Notes: generated by a model from the letters alone, not told the origin. A stretch of DNA of 64,000 nucleotides from Butyricimonas synergistica DSM 23225 (GCF_000379665.1 NZ_KB903373.1:1-64000), one strand, 5' to 3'; shown: positions 35,660-44,900, numbered from the stretch's first letter. A program made the numbers and translations.

Positions 35660-38434
35660 ATGAGCGATAATGAAAAGAAGACGTTTGGGGAAAGACTTAA
35701 TGAGTTTTGGAACTATTTGAAAAAGTATAAAAAAAATTTTCAGCTTATTTTTACCTGCTTGTTTATAGGATTCGTGTTTGAAAAGCTACTTGTCAAAATA
35801 TATGATGACACGATCGTGAGGCTTCTTTCAGAGGTGAACGAGGGGTGGTTTTTCGCGTGTATCATGTTCGCTGCACTGATCGGGTTCGCATGGCGTTTGT
35901 GGAAAAGAACCCGTGAGAAATACCTTGATGCTGTCCCTAGAATGATTTTATTAATAGCTCTAGCATTAATTTACGTTCGTTATCGGTTCACGGGAGCTTA
36001 CATTTATTATCCGGAAGGATGTTGGATTAAATACTTGGATGTTTTATTTCTAATTCTTTTGGTATATGGGTTATATCAAATATTGCTCAATTATAAAGCC
36101 GTGGAACGTAGTTTAAACCCTCAACGTGATGCTCCTGTTTTTATATCGGGTCATGCAATAAAGGCTGGAGAAAAAGATGAACTAGAATTTAGTAATTCGG
36201 CTAAAAATATAGCCGATCGGCTGAGTGGAGTTCCTGCTGACGTATCTTTTAGCATCGGGATAAACTCGGCGTGGGGGGACGGTAAATCATCATACTTGAA
36301 TTTAGTACGTGAAAATATAGATAAAAATAGATACATTGTAATAGACTTTAACCCCGTAGAAAGCAAAGAAGAAGATTTAATACAAGTGAATTTTTTCGAG
36401 AAGATAAAATCGGTTTTACAGAAATATAGTGGAGAAGTATCTTCCTTGATTGATAATTACATGAAAGCCATCGGGATACTGGACGAGAGTAATTTCATGT
36501 CAAAAATTAGAGAATTAAAAGCCATGTTTTATGATGGGAAGGAGGAGGAAAAGCTAAAAGCTGCTCTAAGTAAAATAGGGAAACGGCTTGTTGTTATCAT
36601 AGATGATATTGATCGGTTAACACCGGAAGAAGCTTTCAAAACCATAAAACTTATCCGGTACGCTGCATCTAATATTTCTAACATTATTTTTATAACCGCT
36701 TATGACAGGAATTGTATAAATCAATTTACTAAAAACGAGCAAGGTGATGACTTGTCTTTGTTTTGGGATAAGTTCTTCGACATGGAGATACAATTACCTT
36801 ATCGACATAACAAGATGATTATTTCTTATATAGGGGAACGATTACAAAAATGGCTTAAGGCAACAAATTCAGCACCTTATAAAGAAATAATGGAAGGTTT
36901 GGGGGATAACTTTCAATTTCTTATCCGGAATCTTCGGGACGCTAAAAGGTTTTTGAATAATTTCTACATGGAATATTTGGACGTGAAAGAGGAGGTTAAA
37001 ATCGAACATTTGTTATACGTGAAACTTTTGAAATATCGATATATAGATGTTTTTTATGCATTGAGGGCTAAGAAATTCATCGAAGCTGATTCTACTAGTG
37101 GTATAGAATATTATCCTAATGGTATTTATCGTTTAAAAAATGATTATGAAGAAGTTTTGAAAAATATTGAAAAAGATCCGGAAAGTGTTGGCATGATTAA
37201 GAAAATGTTGATTTTTTTATTCCCTAATATTTTAGAGATGAAATTAGTAAGACCAATTAATGATGTTGATAGTTTTGAAACTTATTTTCAAGATGAAATT
37301 AGCAATACTTTGAGTTTAAAAGATATAATAAGTCTTTTTACGCAATCTGAACAAGATGCGATGTCAACTATTGATGAATGGAATGGGCGAGGGTGTATAG
37401 ACGAATTAATATACTATTTAAAACTGCGTGATTATCTTGAGATTGAGGATAAAGAGACTTTTGAACTTTGCGTGAAGTTGTCATTTAATCTACTTGCATA
37501 TACGAGGAATTACTATTATTACAAGCACTTAACAGGATATTTCAATAAAACTGACGTGGCTATTTTCTCAGATAAATATTACAATGGTGATAGAGTACAA
37601 TATAAAAAATATTTTGCTGATTTATTTGAGAGGGATTCACAAGAACAGCATATCTATCATGATTTTGTTCGACTGATTCTTGCTGAACTATTTGAGGCGG
37701 CAGTAGATGCTAAAGGAACTTGGATATTCGATAGAGACTATTTTGTAAAATATGCTTGTAAAGGAGCATTTTATTATTTTAAAAATCAAATCTCTAAAAA
37801 AAGCGAGTATAATCTTGCCATGGGATTAGAATTATTGAAAAATTGTATTCAAGATGTTAGTAACAATATCTCTGTGTTGAGTCAGGTTGCTTGTCTATCG
37901 GCAAAAGAATATATAGTTGAACATCCCGTTGAATATTTACGTTTGTTTATAAAGATGCACATATTAACTTTCACGCATAAAGCATATGTATTTCCAGATA
38001 TATGTTACAAGTCTATATTTGCAAATGATTTTGAAGCTTTTTTATACGATAAAAGGCTTGATAAAGAGAATGAAGTAGAATTAGTCCGGAATTTTTGGGA
38101 ATTGTTTAAAAGTAATAATTACACATCAATCGAGTGTAAAGATGAAATCAATAGTCGAACGAAAATGAATGCAGAGTTTTCAGATGGAGTTAAGAAACTG
38201 TGTCGAGCGAGAGAAATACGGAAAGACTTATTAGATATTGCAAAACAATGGAAATTTTGTAAGGCTATGGACTCGCATAAGAAGAATGAAATATTGCAGG
38301 ATTTAAATGTTTATCAGAAAGAATTTGAGAGTATTGAGATAAAGACGATGGATATATTAGTAGCAGAAAAGACGGTCGAGACAGTTAGAAAACTTATTCA
38401 AAACGTGGATGTCGTTTCTAAAACTGACGCTTGA
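35660..38434 (+). CDS. Membrane-anchored KAP-family P-loop NTPase 1
   Basis: This 924-residue protein has about four N-terminal membrane helices (about 28-45, 63-80, 94-110 and 125-143). Walker A follows, in SIGINSAWGDGKSSYLN (about 198-214), then the Asp-rich Walker B RLVVIIDDIDRLTPEEAF (about 309-326) typical of KAP NTPases, and RNLRDAKRFLNNF downstream. The C-terminal 450 residues are helical. KAP proteins include PifA of plasmid F, which excludes phage T7. A phage-sensing role at the membrane is therefore plausible but unproven. It has its own promoter and terminator and a paralogue immediately downstream. Confidence 0.8.
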   Translation: MSDNEKKTFGERLNEFWNYLKKYKKNFQLIFTCLFIGFVFEKLLVKIYDDTIVRLLSEVNEGWFFACIMFAALIGFAWRLWKRTREKYLDAVPRMILLIALALIYVRYRFTGAYIYYPEGCWIKYLDVLFLILLVYGLYQILLNYKAVERSLNPQRDAPVFISGHAIKAGEKDELEFSNSAKNIADRLSGVPADVSFSIGINSAWGDGKSSYLNLVRENIDKNRYIVIDFNPVESKEEDLIQVNFFEKIKSVLQKYSGEVSSLIDNYMKAIGILDESNFMSKIRELKAMFYDGKEEEKLKAALSKIGKRLVVIIDDIDRLTPEEAFKTIKLIRYAASNISNIIFITAYDRNCINQFTKNEQGDDLSLFWDKFFDMEIQLPYRHNKMIISYIGERLQKWLKATNSAPYKEIMEGLGDNFQFLIRNLRDAKRFLNNFYMEYLDVKEEVKIEHLLYVKLLKYRYIDVFYALRAKKFIEADSTSGIEYYPNGIYRLKNDYEEVLKNIEKDPESVGMIKKMLIFLFPNILEMKLVRPINDVDSFETYFQDEISNTLSLKDIISLFTQSEQDAMSTIDEWNGRGCIDELIYYLKLRDYLEIEDKETFELCVKLSFNLLAYTRNYYYYKHLTGYFNKTDVAIFSDKYYNGDRVQYKKYFADLFERDSQEQHIYHDFVRLILAELFEAAVDAKGTWIFDRDYFVKYACKGAFYYFKNQISKKSEYNLAMGLELLKNCIQDVSNNISVLSQVACLSAKEYIVEHPVEYLRLFIKMHILTFTHKAYVFPDICYKSIFANDFEAFLYDKRLDKENEVELVRNFWELFKSNNYTSIECKDEINSRTKMNAEFSDGVKKLCRAREIRKDLLDIAKQWKFCKAMDSHKKNEILQDLNVYQKEFESIEIKTMDILVAEKTVETVRKLIQNVDVVSKTDA

Positions 38435-38458
38435 TAAAGTTGGTTTTTCACGTGTTTT

Positions 38459-38491
38459 AAGCCTTCGTGATTCACGATCGAGAGGCTTTTT
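38459..38491 (+). terminator. Terminator after KAP gene 1
   Basis: AAGCCT and AGGCTT arms, with an inner CGTGATTCACG hairpin, are followed by a run of T. It lies 25 bp after the stop codon. Confidence 0.7.
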
Positions 38492-38495
38492 GCAG

Positions 38496-38590
38496 CCTGT
38501 AAAAGTCCTCGCTCTATAATTTGTACCCCATGTTACAGGACATTTTTAGCGAGAGTGAGGAGGGATACTTTTAATTTCTTGTTTAACTTG
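38496..38590 (+). repeat. Conserved 3' element of KAP unit, copy 1
   Basis: This stretch matches 41765-41860 in a patchy way, with common blocks AAAAGTCCTCGC, CCCATGTT and AGCGAGAGTGA. CTCGC (38508-38512) can pair with GCGAG (38549-38553), and this is kept in both copies. CCTGTAA (38496-38502) can pair with TTACAGG (38533-38539) in an interleaved order, so an RNA would form a pseudoknot. Its role is unknown. Confidence 0.5.
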
Positions 38591-38822
38591 TAGGTGTATT
38601 TGCGTAGTAGTGCTTATTTCGCGGCAAAATTTTTACCAATAGTCCTTCTATTAGGTACTCCTAATTTGAGCTGTTCCCCTTTTGAATACTATCGTCAGTT
38701 CCGAGGCGGCTCTCTTTTATTTCTCGTCCTGTATACAGGTAATTGTAAAGATAAGGACAGGGATTTTTTTACTGTAATAATTCTAGTGTCTCGAACTCGT
38801 CTTTTGGGACATTTCAACATTT
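38591..38822. other. Spacer between KAP units
   Basis: No protein-like frame and no match to the other copy were found. A weak plus-strand frame (38594-38878) runs into the conserved leader and is not considered a gene. Confidence 0.4.
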
Positions 38823-38973
38823 GGCAGAAACCGCATCCGAAAAATTCTTCGTGTATTATTTTAATTAATTATTCTTAATTTCTATCTTTATAGCGTGTAA
38901 GAGTGGGGGCGTGCATGAGGGTAGGGAGCCGGCGGATGGATACTGGAATTATAAACAAGTTGATTTACTTATT
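38823..38973 (+). promoter_or_regulatory. Conserved leader and promoter of KAP gene 2
   Basis: Near-identical to 35510-35659, including the TATCTTTA box (38883-38890). The match runs to the ATG at 38974, which argues that the gene starts there and not at the upstream GTG (38911). Confidence 0.7.
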
Positions 38974-41712
38974 ATGAGCAATAATAACGATAATGAAGAG
39001 AAGACTGTAAAAAAGAGATGGAACTTTTTAGGGCGTTACAAGAAAAGTTTTTTGCTTGTTTTATTCGGAGCTTTTATTTGGGCAGGATATGAAAAGCAAC
39101 TCGTGGAGTTATATGATGACACGATCGTGTGTCTTCTTTCCAAGATTAACGATGGTTGGGCTTTTGGAATAGTAACCTGTATCTCGTTGGCTTTACTGGC
39201 AGTTTTTCTTTCTTATAAATCATATAAATGTTATTTGGATACTGTTCCCAGGATAATTTTGATACTAAGTTTGACCGTGATTTATATTCGGTTTCGGTTC
39301 ACGGGTGAGTACATTTACTATCCCGAGGATTATAGACTAAAATATTTTGATGTGTTGTTCGCTATTCTCTTTATTTACACGTGTTATCAGGTTTATTTAT
39401 ATCGCAGGTCGAAACCTGATAAAACGGAATCACCCGACTATTATCTTGAAGCGGATCGAGAAATAGAGAAAGAAGATAAAGACGAGCTAGTATATACTCC
39501 TTCGGTTAATAGTCTGGTTCAATATTTAGAAAAAGTACCCAAAGAGCATTCTTTTAGTATAGGTATCGACGCGTGCTGGGGAAATGGTAAATCTTCTTAT
39601 TTGAATTTGTTAGCTAATAAGATAAGAAAAAAATATATCATAATAAAATTCAATCCTGCTAAATGCAAGGATGCTGATAAGATTCAAGTTACTTTTTTTG
39701 AAAAATTGAAATCGACTTTACGCAAGTATAACGGGGAAGCGTCCACGTTAATTGATAACTACCTTAAAGTTCTTGGATTCGTGGATGAAAGTCATATTGT
39801 TTCCCGTTTGAGTGAATTGAAGCAAATGTTTTATCAAGTCAATGAAGAAGAAAAACTGCAATATGCAATTGATAAACTAGATCAACGGCTTGTTGTTATC
39901 ATAGATGATATTGATCGATTGACACCGGAAGAAACTTTACAAACCGGAAAACTCATCCGCTATTCTGCCAATATATCGAATATCATTTTCATATCAGCGT
40001 ATGACAGGCGATGTCTCAACCCATTTGCTGAAGATCAATCGGGGAAAGATATGCCTTCATTTTGGGATAAATTCTTTGATGTAGAGCTTCATTTGCCATA
40101 CAGGTCTCAAAATTATATCATTGAATATCTTGCAAAACAATTGAAGTTTCGTTTGGGCAATAACATCGATTATTTGCGAATAATGAATGAGTTAGGGGAT
40201 GATTTCAAAGTCTTCATTCAAAATATTCGAGATGCCAAAAGGTTTTTGAATGTATTTATTCAGGAATATACCAATTTGAAAGATGAAGTTGTGTTCGACC
40301 ATTATTTTTATTTGAAGTTGTTAAATTATAAATATACAGAGGTTTATAATTCATTAAGAGAAAGAAGATTGTTCAAGCAAGAATTTAATAATAATGATTT
40401 TTTTTCTTTACTAGAAGAAAAAGTACTTAATGAAAAACTAGAAGAATATAACTACGGGGAAAGACACGTTCAAGTGGTAAATCACGTGTTGACAAAGTTG
40501 TTTCCTAATTTCTATAAACCTGGCGTTTTAAGACCAATATATGATAAATCAAGTTTTGATATATATTTTTTAGACGGGATTTTTAACTCCTTAAAAATTA
40601 TTGAATTAAAATCTCTTTTTTTATTATTGGAAAGAGATGCGATTTCTAAAATTGACGCATGGGTGAAGGAAAATTATCTCTTTGATCTAATTAATTTTTT
40701 TAGACAATACCCAATTAATGATTTTGAAAGAAAACTACAATTTGAATTTCACATGAAATTATCATTTTACATGTTGGAATATACTTCATCCTTAGATTAT
40801 TATAGTAATCTTACGAAATATTTTTATAAAAGTGATATGGCTATTGTTGTGAAAAAGTATTACAACGGGTATGAATATTCATATAAACGTTACCTGATGG
40901 ACTTGTTTGAGGAAGATGCACAAGGGAAATATATTTATAATAAATTTTTACAGCGGGTTCTTTTAGATTTATCCATATCCGATGATTGCGATAAAGCATG
41001 GTTTCTAAGTAAAGATGAATTACTGCAATATGCCAGAAAGAGTTTAGATTACTATCTCAATAATGATATTTCTAAAAGGGAGGGAAATAATATTTCCAAA
41101 GGTTTGGAATTATTGTCTAGTTGTGTTGAAAAAAATGATAATGTAAAGGGTGCTATTTTGGACGAGAGGGCTTGCAAAAAGATGAGAGAATATATACAAC
41201 GTGAACCGGAGGACTATATTAACGAGTTGGTCGGATTTTTAACTTCAAATATAGATGATAAAGTAAGTATATTCTCGGAGTCACGTTACGAATCTATATT
41301 CGGTAGTAAAGAGGAATTTGAGACGTTTTTGATGGGAGAGAAATTGAATCAAATACAGAGAATAGATTTAGCCCGCAATTTTTGGGAATTATACAAAAGT
41401 AATGACTATGTTTCAATTGTTAGTCGTAAAGAAATTGATGTTCAGAAAATAATAAATGGAAATTTTTACCTAGAAGTTTTGAAACTACATAGAATACAAG
41501 AAATACAAACATTCGTACTGAATAAATCTTGGTTAGAACGTGAGGGTAAACTAGAATCTAGGGAAAGAACGGAAGTATTGAAGGAAGTTGAAACGCTAAA
41601 AGAAGAATTTGATGCAATTGAATCAAAAATAGGAATAGATATTAAATCAATAACGCAAACGGGAAAAGAATTAGCATCCTTGTTGGGAATGTTAAAAACA
41701 AGACGAAATTAA
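38974..41712 (+). CDS. Membrane-anchored KAP-family P-loop NTPase 2
   Basis: This 912-residue paralogue of the preceding gene has the same N-terminal membrane helices, Walker A in SIGIDACWGNGKSSYLN, Walker B RLVVIIDDIDRLTPEETL and IQNIRDAKRFLNVF. The NTPase core is well conserved between the two, the C-terminal half less so, which suggests different specificities on a common chassis. The frame is open from a GTG at 38911, but leader homology supports 38974. The whole 3.3 kb unit appears to be an old tandem duplication. Confidence 0.8.
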   Translation: MSNNNDNEEKTVKKRWNFLGRYKKSFLLVLFGAFIWAGYEKQLVELYDDTIVCLLSKINDGWAFGIVTCISLALLAVFLSYKSYKCYLDTVPRIILILSLTVIYIRFRFTGEYIYYPEDYRLKYFDVLFAILFIYTCYQVYLYRRSKPDKTESPDYYLEADREIEKEDKDELVYTPSVNSLVQYLEKVPKEHSFSIGIDACWGNGKSSYLNLLANKIRKKYIIIKFNPAKCKDADKIQVTFFEKLKSTLRKYNGEASTLIDNYLKVLGFVDESHIVSRLSELKQMFYQVNEEEKLQYAIDKLDQRLVVIIDDIDRLTPEETLQTGKLIRYSANISNIIFISAYDRRCLNPFAEDQSGKDMPSFWDKFFDVELHLPYRSQNYIIEYLAKQLKFRLGNNIDYLRIMNELGDDFKVFIQNIRDAKRFLNVFIQEYTNLKDEVVFDHYFYLKLLNYKYTEVYNSLRERRLFKQEFNNNDFFSLLEEKVLNEKLEEYNYGERHVQVVNHVLTKLFPNFYKPGVLRPIYDKSSFDIYFLDGIFNSLKIIELKSLFLLLERDAISKIDAWVKENYLFDLINFFRQYPINDFERKLQFEFHMKLSFYMLEYTSSLDYYSNLTKYFYKSDMAIVVKKYYNGYEYSYKRYLMDLFEEDAQGKYIYNKFLQRVLLDLSISDDCDKAWFLSKDELLQYARKSLDYYLNNDISKREGNNISKGLELLSSCVEKNDNVKGAILDERACKKMREYIQREPEDYINELVGFLTSNIDDKVSIFSESRYESIFGSKEEFETFLMGEKLNQIQRIDLARNFWELYKSNDYVSIVSRKEIDVQKIINGNFYLEVLKLHRIQEIQTFVLNKSWLEREGKLESRERTEVLKEVETLKEEFDAIESKIGIDIKSITQTGKELASLLGMLKTRRN

Positions 41713-41764
41713 ATACTTCATTCCCGGTTTACAATTTGCACATTTGTATAGACAATGTTTATCC

Positions 41765-41860
41765 TTGCCAAAAGTCCTCGCGATATAATCTGTAACCCAT
41801 GTTGCGGCATACTTTGAGCGAGAGTGACGGGTCTGCTTCTAATTTTTTTGTTTAACTCGC
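41765..41860 (+). repeat. Conserved 3' element of KAP unit, copy 2
   Basis: Counterpart of 38496-38590. CTCGC (41777-41781) and GCGAG (41818-41822) are kept. The first stem of copy 1 is replaced by a weaker TGCC/GGCA pairing at the same places, which might be compensatory. It ends where a truncated lipoprotein gene begins. Confidence 0.5.
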
Positions 41861-41862
41861 TG

Positions 41863-42085
41863 ACGTGTTTACGCCCTTTATTCTGGAAAAACATACAATG
41901 AATCGGGAAAGGACTTCTATACTTGTAACGAGTTGCTGGTGTTCGATTGGGACGGGAATTTGCTAAACACCTATATGTTGGATAAGTCAGCGGTTGGGGT
42001 AAGTTATGACGAGGGCGAAAGCGTTTTGTATGCGGTCAGTAACGCCCCGGATATTCCGATGTTTCGTGTCCGCTTGCCGGAATAA
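41863..42085 (+). pseudogene. C-terminal fragment of a BF3164-type beta-propeller lipoprotein
   Basis: An open stretch reads RVYALYSGKTYNESGKDFY, TCNELLVFDWDGNLLNTYML, YAVSNAPDIPMFRVRLPE and a stop at 42083-42085. This is the end of a six-bladed beta-propeller lipoprotein of the BF3164 kind common in Bacteroides. A TGA precedes it and the remainder is gone, probably removed when the KAP unit was duplicated or inserted. Confidence 0.7.
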
Positions 42086-42143
42086 CGCCTCACGTTGAAC
42101 TAGAGTTATGAAAAAGAAGAATCAATTACCACATAAGAGAATA

Positions 42144-42167
42144 AAAGCGGGGTATCCCCCGCTTTTT
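42144..42167 (+). terminator. Terminator before umuDC
   Basis: AAAGCGGGG and CCCCGCTTT arms are separated by a few bases and followed by T residues. It closes the truncated lipoprotein gene. Confidence 0.8.
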
Positions 42168-42309
42168 CTCTATAAATAGCCGCGAGTGTTGATTGCTCTT
42201 TTCACGTAAGGAAGAGTTAAAAAATTAGAGTAATCGTATGTTTCCTATACCTTATTATATAGGTGTATCCTCGAACGTTCATTTATATATTCACGCGGAA
42301 CTTAACCAA

Positions 42310-42387
42310 AACATTCTCAAATGTTCCTAAATCTTCTTGTAATTAATTTATTACGAAATTAATTATGAATTTCCCATTCTATCTTCG
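42310..42387 (+). promoter_or_regulatory. Candidate umuDC operator and promoter
   Basis: The perfect inverted repeat AACATT-CTCA-AATGTT (42310-42325) is a plausible damage-response operator. A second palindrome, GAACGTTC, is at 42273-42280. A TATCTTCG box (42380-42387) lies only 8 bases before the start codon; if used, the mRNA would be nearly leaderless. Assignment to LexA is inference. Confidence 0.4.
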
Positions 42388-42395
42388 CGGTAGTG

Positions 42396-42854
42396 ATGGA
42401 AAAGGACATATTTAGAGAAATAAAATTATACAAGTGCGACACGAGTACGCGCTTGGCGTTGCCTTTGGCGGAAGAGGGAATTCATGCAGGTTTCCCTTCT
42501 CCGGCGGCGGATTATTTGGAATTGGCAATTGACCTAAACGAAGAACTTGTGAAGAATCCCGCATCTACTTTTTTCGGGCGTGTCGTGGGGGATTGTTTAA
42601 AAGATGCCGGGGTTGACGAGGGGGATATTGTTGTAATAGATAAATCTCTATTACCTCCGAAAAATGGGGATATGGTGGTTGCTTTTCTTGATGGAGAATT
42701 TACCTTACGATTGATCGAGAGGAGGACGGGAGAAGAAAATGTGATCTGGTTGCATCCAGCAAATGCTAAGTACGAGCCGACACTGGTAACGAGTGAGAAC
42801 TATTTTGTTGTTTGGGGAGTGGTAACAAGCATTATTAAACAACGAAAAAGGTGA
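42396..42854 (+). CDS. umuD: UmuD-like protein with altered catalytic dyad
   Basis: This 152-residue S24-type protein pairs with UmuC in error-prone DNA synthesis. The self-cleavage site Ala31-Gly32 (HAGFPSPAADYLE) is kept. The catalytic Ser of the GDSM motif is Cys67 (VVGDCLKDAG), and the dyad Lys in the EFTVKK motif is Arg105 (DGEFTLRLIE). Cleavage may be impaired or depend on another protease. A GTG three bases upstream (42393) is also in frame. umuC follows after 3 bp. Confidence 0.85.
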   Translation: MEKDIFREIKLYKCDTSTRLALPLAEEGIHAGFPSPAADYLELAIDLNEELVKNPASTFFGRVVGDCLKDAGVDEGDIVVIDKSLLPPKNGDMVVAFLDGEFTLRLIERRTGEENVIWLHPANAKYEPTLVTSENYFVVWGVVTSIIKQRKR

Positions 42855-42857
42855 GCC

Positions 42858-44117
42858 ATGTATGCCCTTGTCGATTGTAATAACTTTTTCGCGAGTTGTG
42901 AACGGGTATTCAATCCCGCTTTACGGGATCAGCCGATCGTGGTGCTTTCTAATAACGATGGGTGCGTGATCGCACGATCCAACGAGGCGAAGAAATTAGG
43001 GCTTAAAATGGGTGATCCTTACTTTAAAGTGAAGGATGTTATCGTGAAACATGGGGTTCATGTTTTTTCATCTAACTATGTTTTGTATCAGGATATGTCA
43101 AATCGAGTCATGCAGACTCTCGCGGGATTCGTGAAGGATATAGAGGTCTATTCCGTGGACGAGAGTTTTCTTGACCTCACGGGATACGAGGAACATTATA
43201 ATTTGGCAGAATACGGGAAACAAATCGTGAACACTGTTACCCGGAATACCGGAATCCCAGTGTCTATGGGTATCGCTCCCACGAAGACGTTGGCTAAAGT
43301 GGCAAGTAAGTTCGCGAAAAAATATAAACGCTATGGCAGCGTGTGTATTATAGATAGCGAGGAAAAGCGGGAAAAAGCCCTAAAATTGTTCGATATTGTG
43401 GATGTGTGGGGAGTTGGGCGACAATATGCCAAGTTGTTAAATTATCACAGGGTAAAAACAGCTTATGATTTTACTTTAAAATCGGAAATTTTTGTCCGTA
43501 AGCACATGAAAGTAAACGGGGTGAGAACATGGAGGGAGTTAAAAGGTATTCCCTGTTATGATTTGGAGCAACCGCAAGATAAGAAAAGTATTTGTACATC
43601 GAGAAGTTTCGGTGAAACCGTGACCGATTACCTGACATTATCCGAGGCGGTGTCGAATTTTGCGGCGGCTTGCGCCCTGAAGCTGCGGGAACAAAATTCG
43701 TGTGCCACAATGATTACCGTGTTCATACTAACGAATCGGTTTCGAGCGGATTTACCACAAGATTTCGAGTGTAGGACAATATCGTTGCCCGTGGCGACGA
43801 ACGCGAGTTCAGAACTAATAGCTGCTGCCTGTTCTATCCTACAACATATTTATAAAAAAGGATATGCGTATAAGAAAGCGGGGTGCGTGGTATCCGCCAT
43901 CGTTCCGAAAAACGAGGTGCAGCTAAATTTGTTTGATGAAACGGACCGCGTTAGACTTCAACGCTTGTATAATACCGTTGACCGGATCAACAAGAAAAAC
44001 GGGACAGACGCGCTGAAAATTGCCGCCCAAGGGTACAGTAAAAAATGGAAGCTAAAAAGCGAGCATGTTTCCAAGAGGTACACCACGAACCTGAACGATA
44101 TAATCACGATTCGGTAA
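42858..44117 (+). CDS. umuC: DNA polymerase V catalytic subunit UmuC
   Basis: This 419-residue Y-family translesion polymerase has YALVDCNNFFASCERVFNP (metal-binding Asp), VVLSNNDGCVIARSNEAKKL, the catalytic VYSVDESFLDL (about residues 100-110), MGIAPTKTLAKVASKFAKK and WGVGRQYAKLL. The C-terminal end contains VQLNLFDE, a beta-clamp-binding-like motif. It appears intact. Mobile-element umuDC gives mutagenic damage tolerance to the host. Confidence 0.95.
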   Translation: MYALVDCNNFFASCERVFNPALRDQPIVVLSNNDGCVIARSNEAKKLGLKMGDPYFKVKDVIVKHGVHVFSSNYVLYQDMSNRVMQTLAGFVKDIEVYSVDESFLDLTGYEEHYNLAEYGKQIVNTVTRNTGIPVSMGIAPTKTLAKVASKFAKKYKRYGSVCIIDSEEKREKALKLFDIVDVWGVGRQYAKLLNYHRVKTAYDFTLKSEIFVRKHMKVNGVRTWRELKGIPCYDLEQPQDKKSICTSRSFGETVTDYLTLSEAVSNFAAACALKLREQNSCATMITVFILTNRFRADLPQDFECRTISLPVATNASSELIAAACSILQHIYKKGYAYKKAGCVVSAIVPKNEVQLNLFDETDRVRLQRLYNTVDRINKKNGTDALKIAAQGYSKKWKLKSEHVSKRYTTNLNDIITIR

Positions 44118-44552
44118 AACAGTATTGATTGTAAATGATAAAATGGGGTTTGAGAGCCTATTTTGGCTCATTTTATCTAAAATGATTATAAATTAGTGGT
44201 GTTTCATGTTATTTATAAATAGTATTTTTAGATAGGAAAAAAAGTACAAAATTGGAATAAATTAGATGTGTATACACGACTGAATAATAACCTGTATTTT
44301 TTTGTAAGTCTTGTTGTTGTTAGTTTCTAGCGATTCAGCAAAAAGTGTGCTAAAAATATTGCTAATATGTAGCTAATAAGTGTTGTTTTTGAAAACTGTA
44401 AAGAATTATTCTATTTAACAATATTATTCCGTCGTATTTTTTTAATACGCACTTTTTTAAGTAAAAAAATAATCTTAACTTGCATGAGTATACATTTTCA
44501 GAGAGAGTTTTTATGCGCGCATTATTTTTATTAATGTTAAATTTACGCGACT
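44118..44552. promoter_or_regulatory. AT-rich gap with a palindrome before a secreted-protein gene
   Basis: This gap is AT-rich with no gene. CGTATT and AATACG (44433-44449) form an inverted repeat, followed by TAACTTGC at about 44477 as a possible promoter box for the gene at 44553. Confidence 0.4.
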
Positions 44553-44900
44553 ATGAAAAGATTAATGTTACTATGTTTGGTGGCGGTTGGTACAATGTGC
44601 CTATCGTTCACGGCATTTGCCCCGGCAGTACAGACTTCTGTAAGCGGACATGTTTACGATCAATCAACCCAATCACCAATTGGTGGAATCGTGGTAGATG
44701 AAATGGTAAATGGTGTTTCCGTTAATACCACAACCACATGGTCGGATGGTTCTTTTTCTATTGAAGTACAAAGTAGAAAATCAACCTTGCGTTTTTCTGA
44801 CCCGGATTACCAGAGTTATTCAACCGTGGAGCAAACATTTGATTTAAGTCAGGATTGTAGCGACGTGAGTGTTTATATGCACTCGTCAAGTCAAGAATGA
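44553..44900 (+). CDS. Secreted carboxypeptidase-regulatory-like domain protein
   Basis: This 115-residue protein has a signal peptide (LMLLCLVAVGTMCLSFTAFA) and a single beta-sandwich like the N-terminal domain of SusC proteins: VSGHVYDQSTQSPIGGIVVD, TTTTWSDGSFSIEV and TLRFSDPDYQSYS. It is exported and probably binds or folds against envelope partners. It stands alone, with a terminator behind. Confidence 0.65.
   Translation: MKRLMLLCLVAVGTMCLSFTAFAPAVQTSVSGHVYDQSTQSPIGGIVVDEMVNGVSVNTTTTWSDGSFSIEVQSRKSTLRFSDPDYQSYSTVEQTFDLSQDCSDVSVYMHSSSQE

Noticed and set aside
38594-38878. Plus-strand frame of 94 codons between the KAP genes
   Set aside because: It runs into the conserved leader and promoter of KAP gene 2 and has no counterpart in the other unit.
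38911-38973. N-terminal extension of KAP gene 2 from a GTG
   Set aside because: The DNA matches the untranslated leader of KAP gene 1 right up to the ATG at 38974.
44480-44701. Frame overlapping the start of the secreted protein
   Set aside because: The other frame (44553-44900) has a clear signal peptide and domain.
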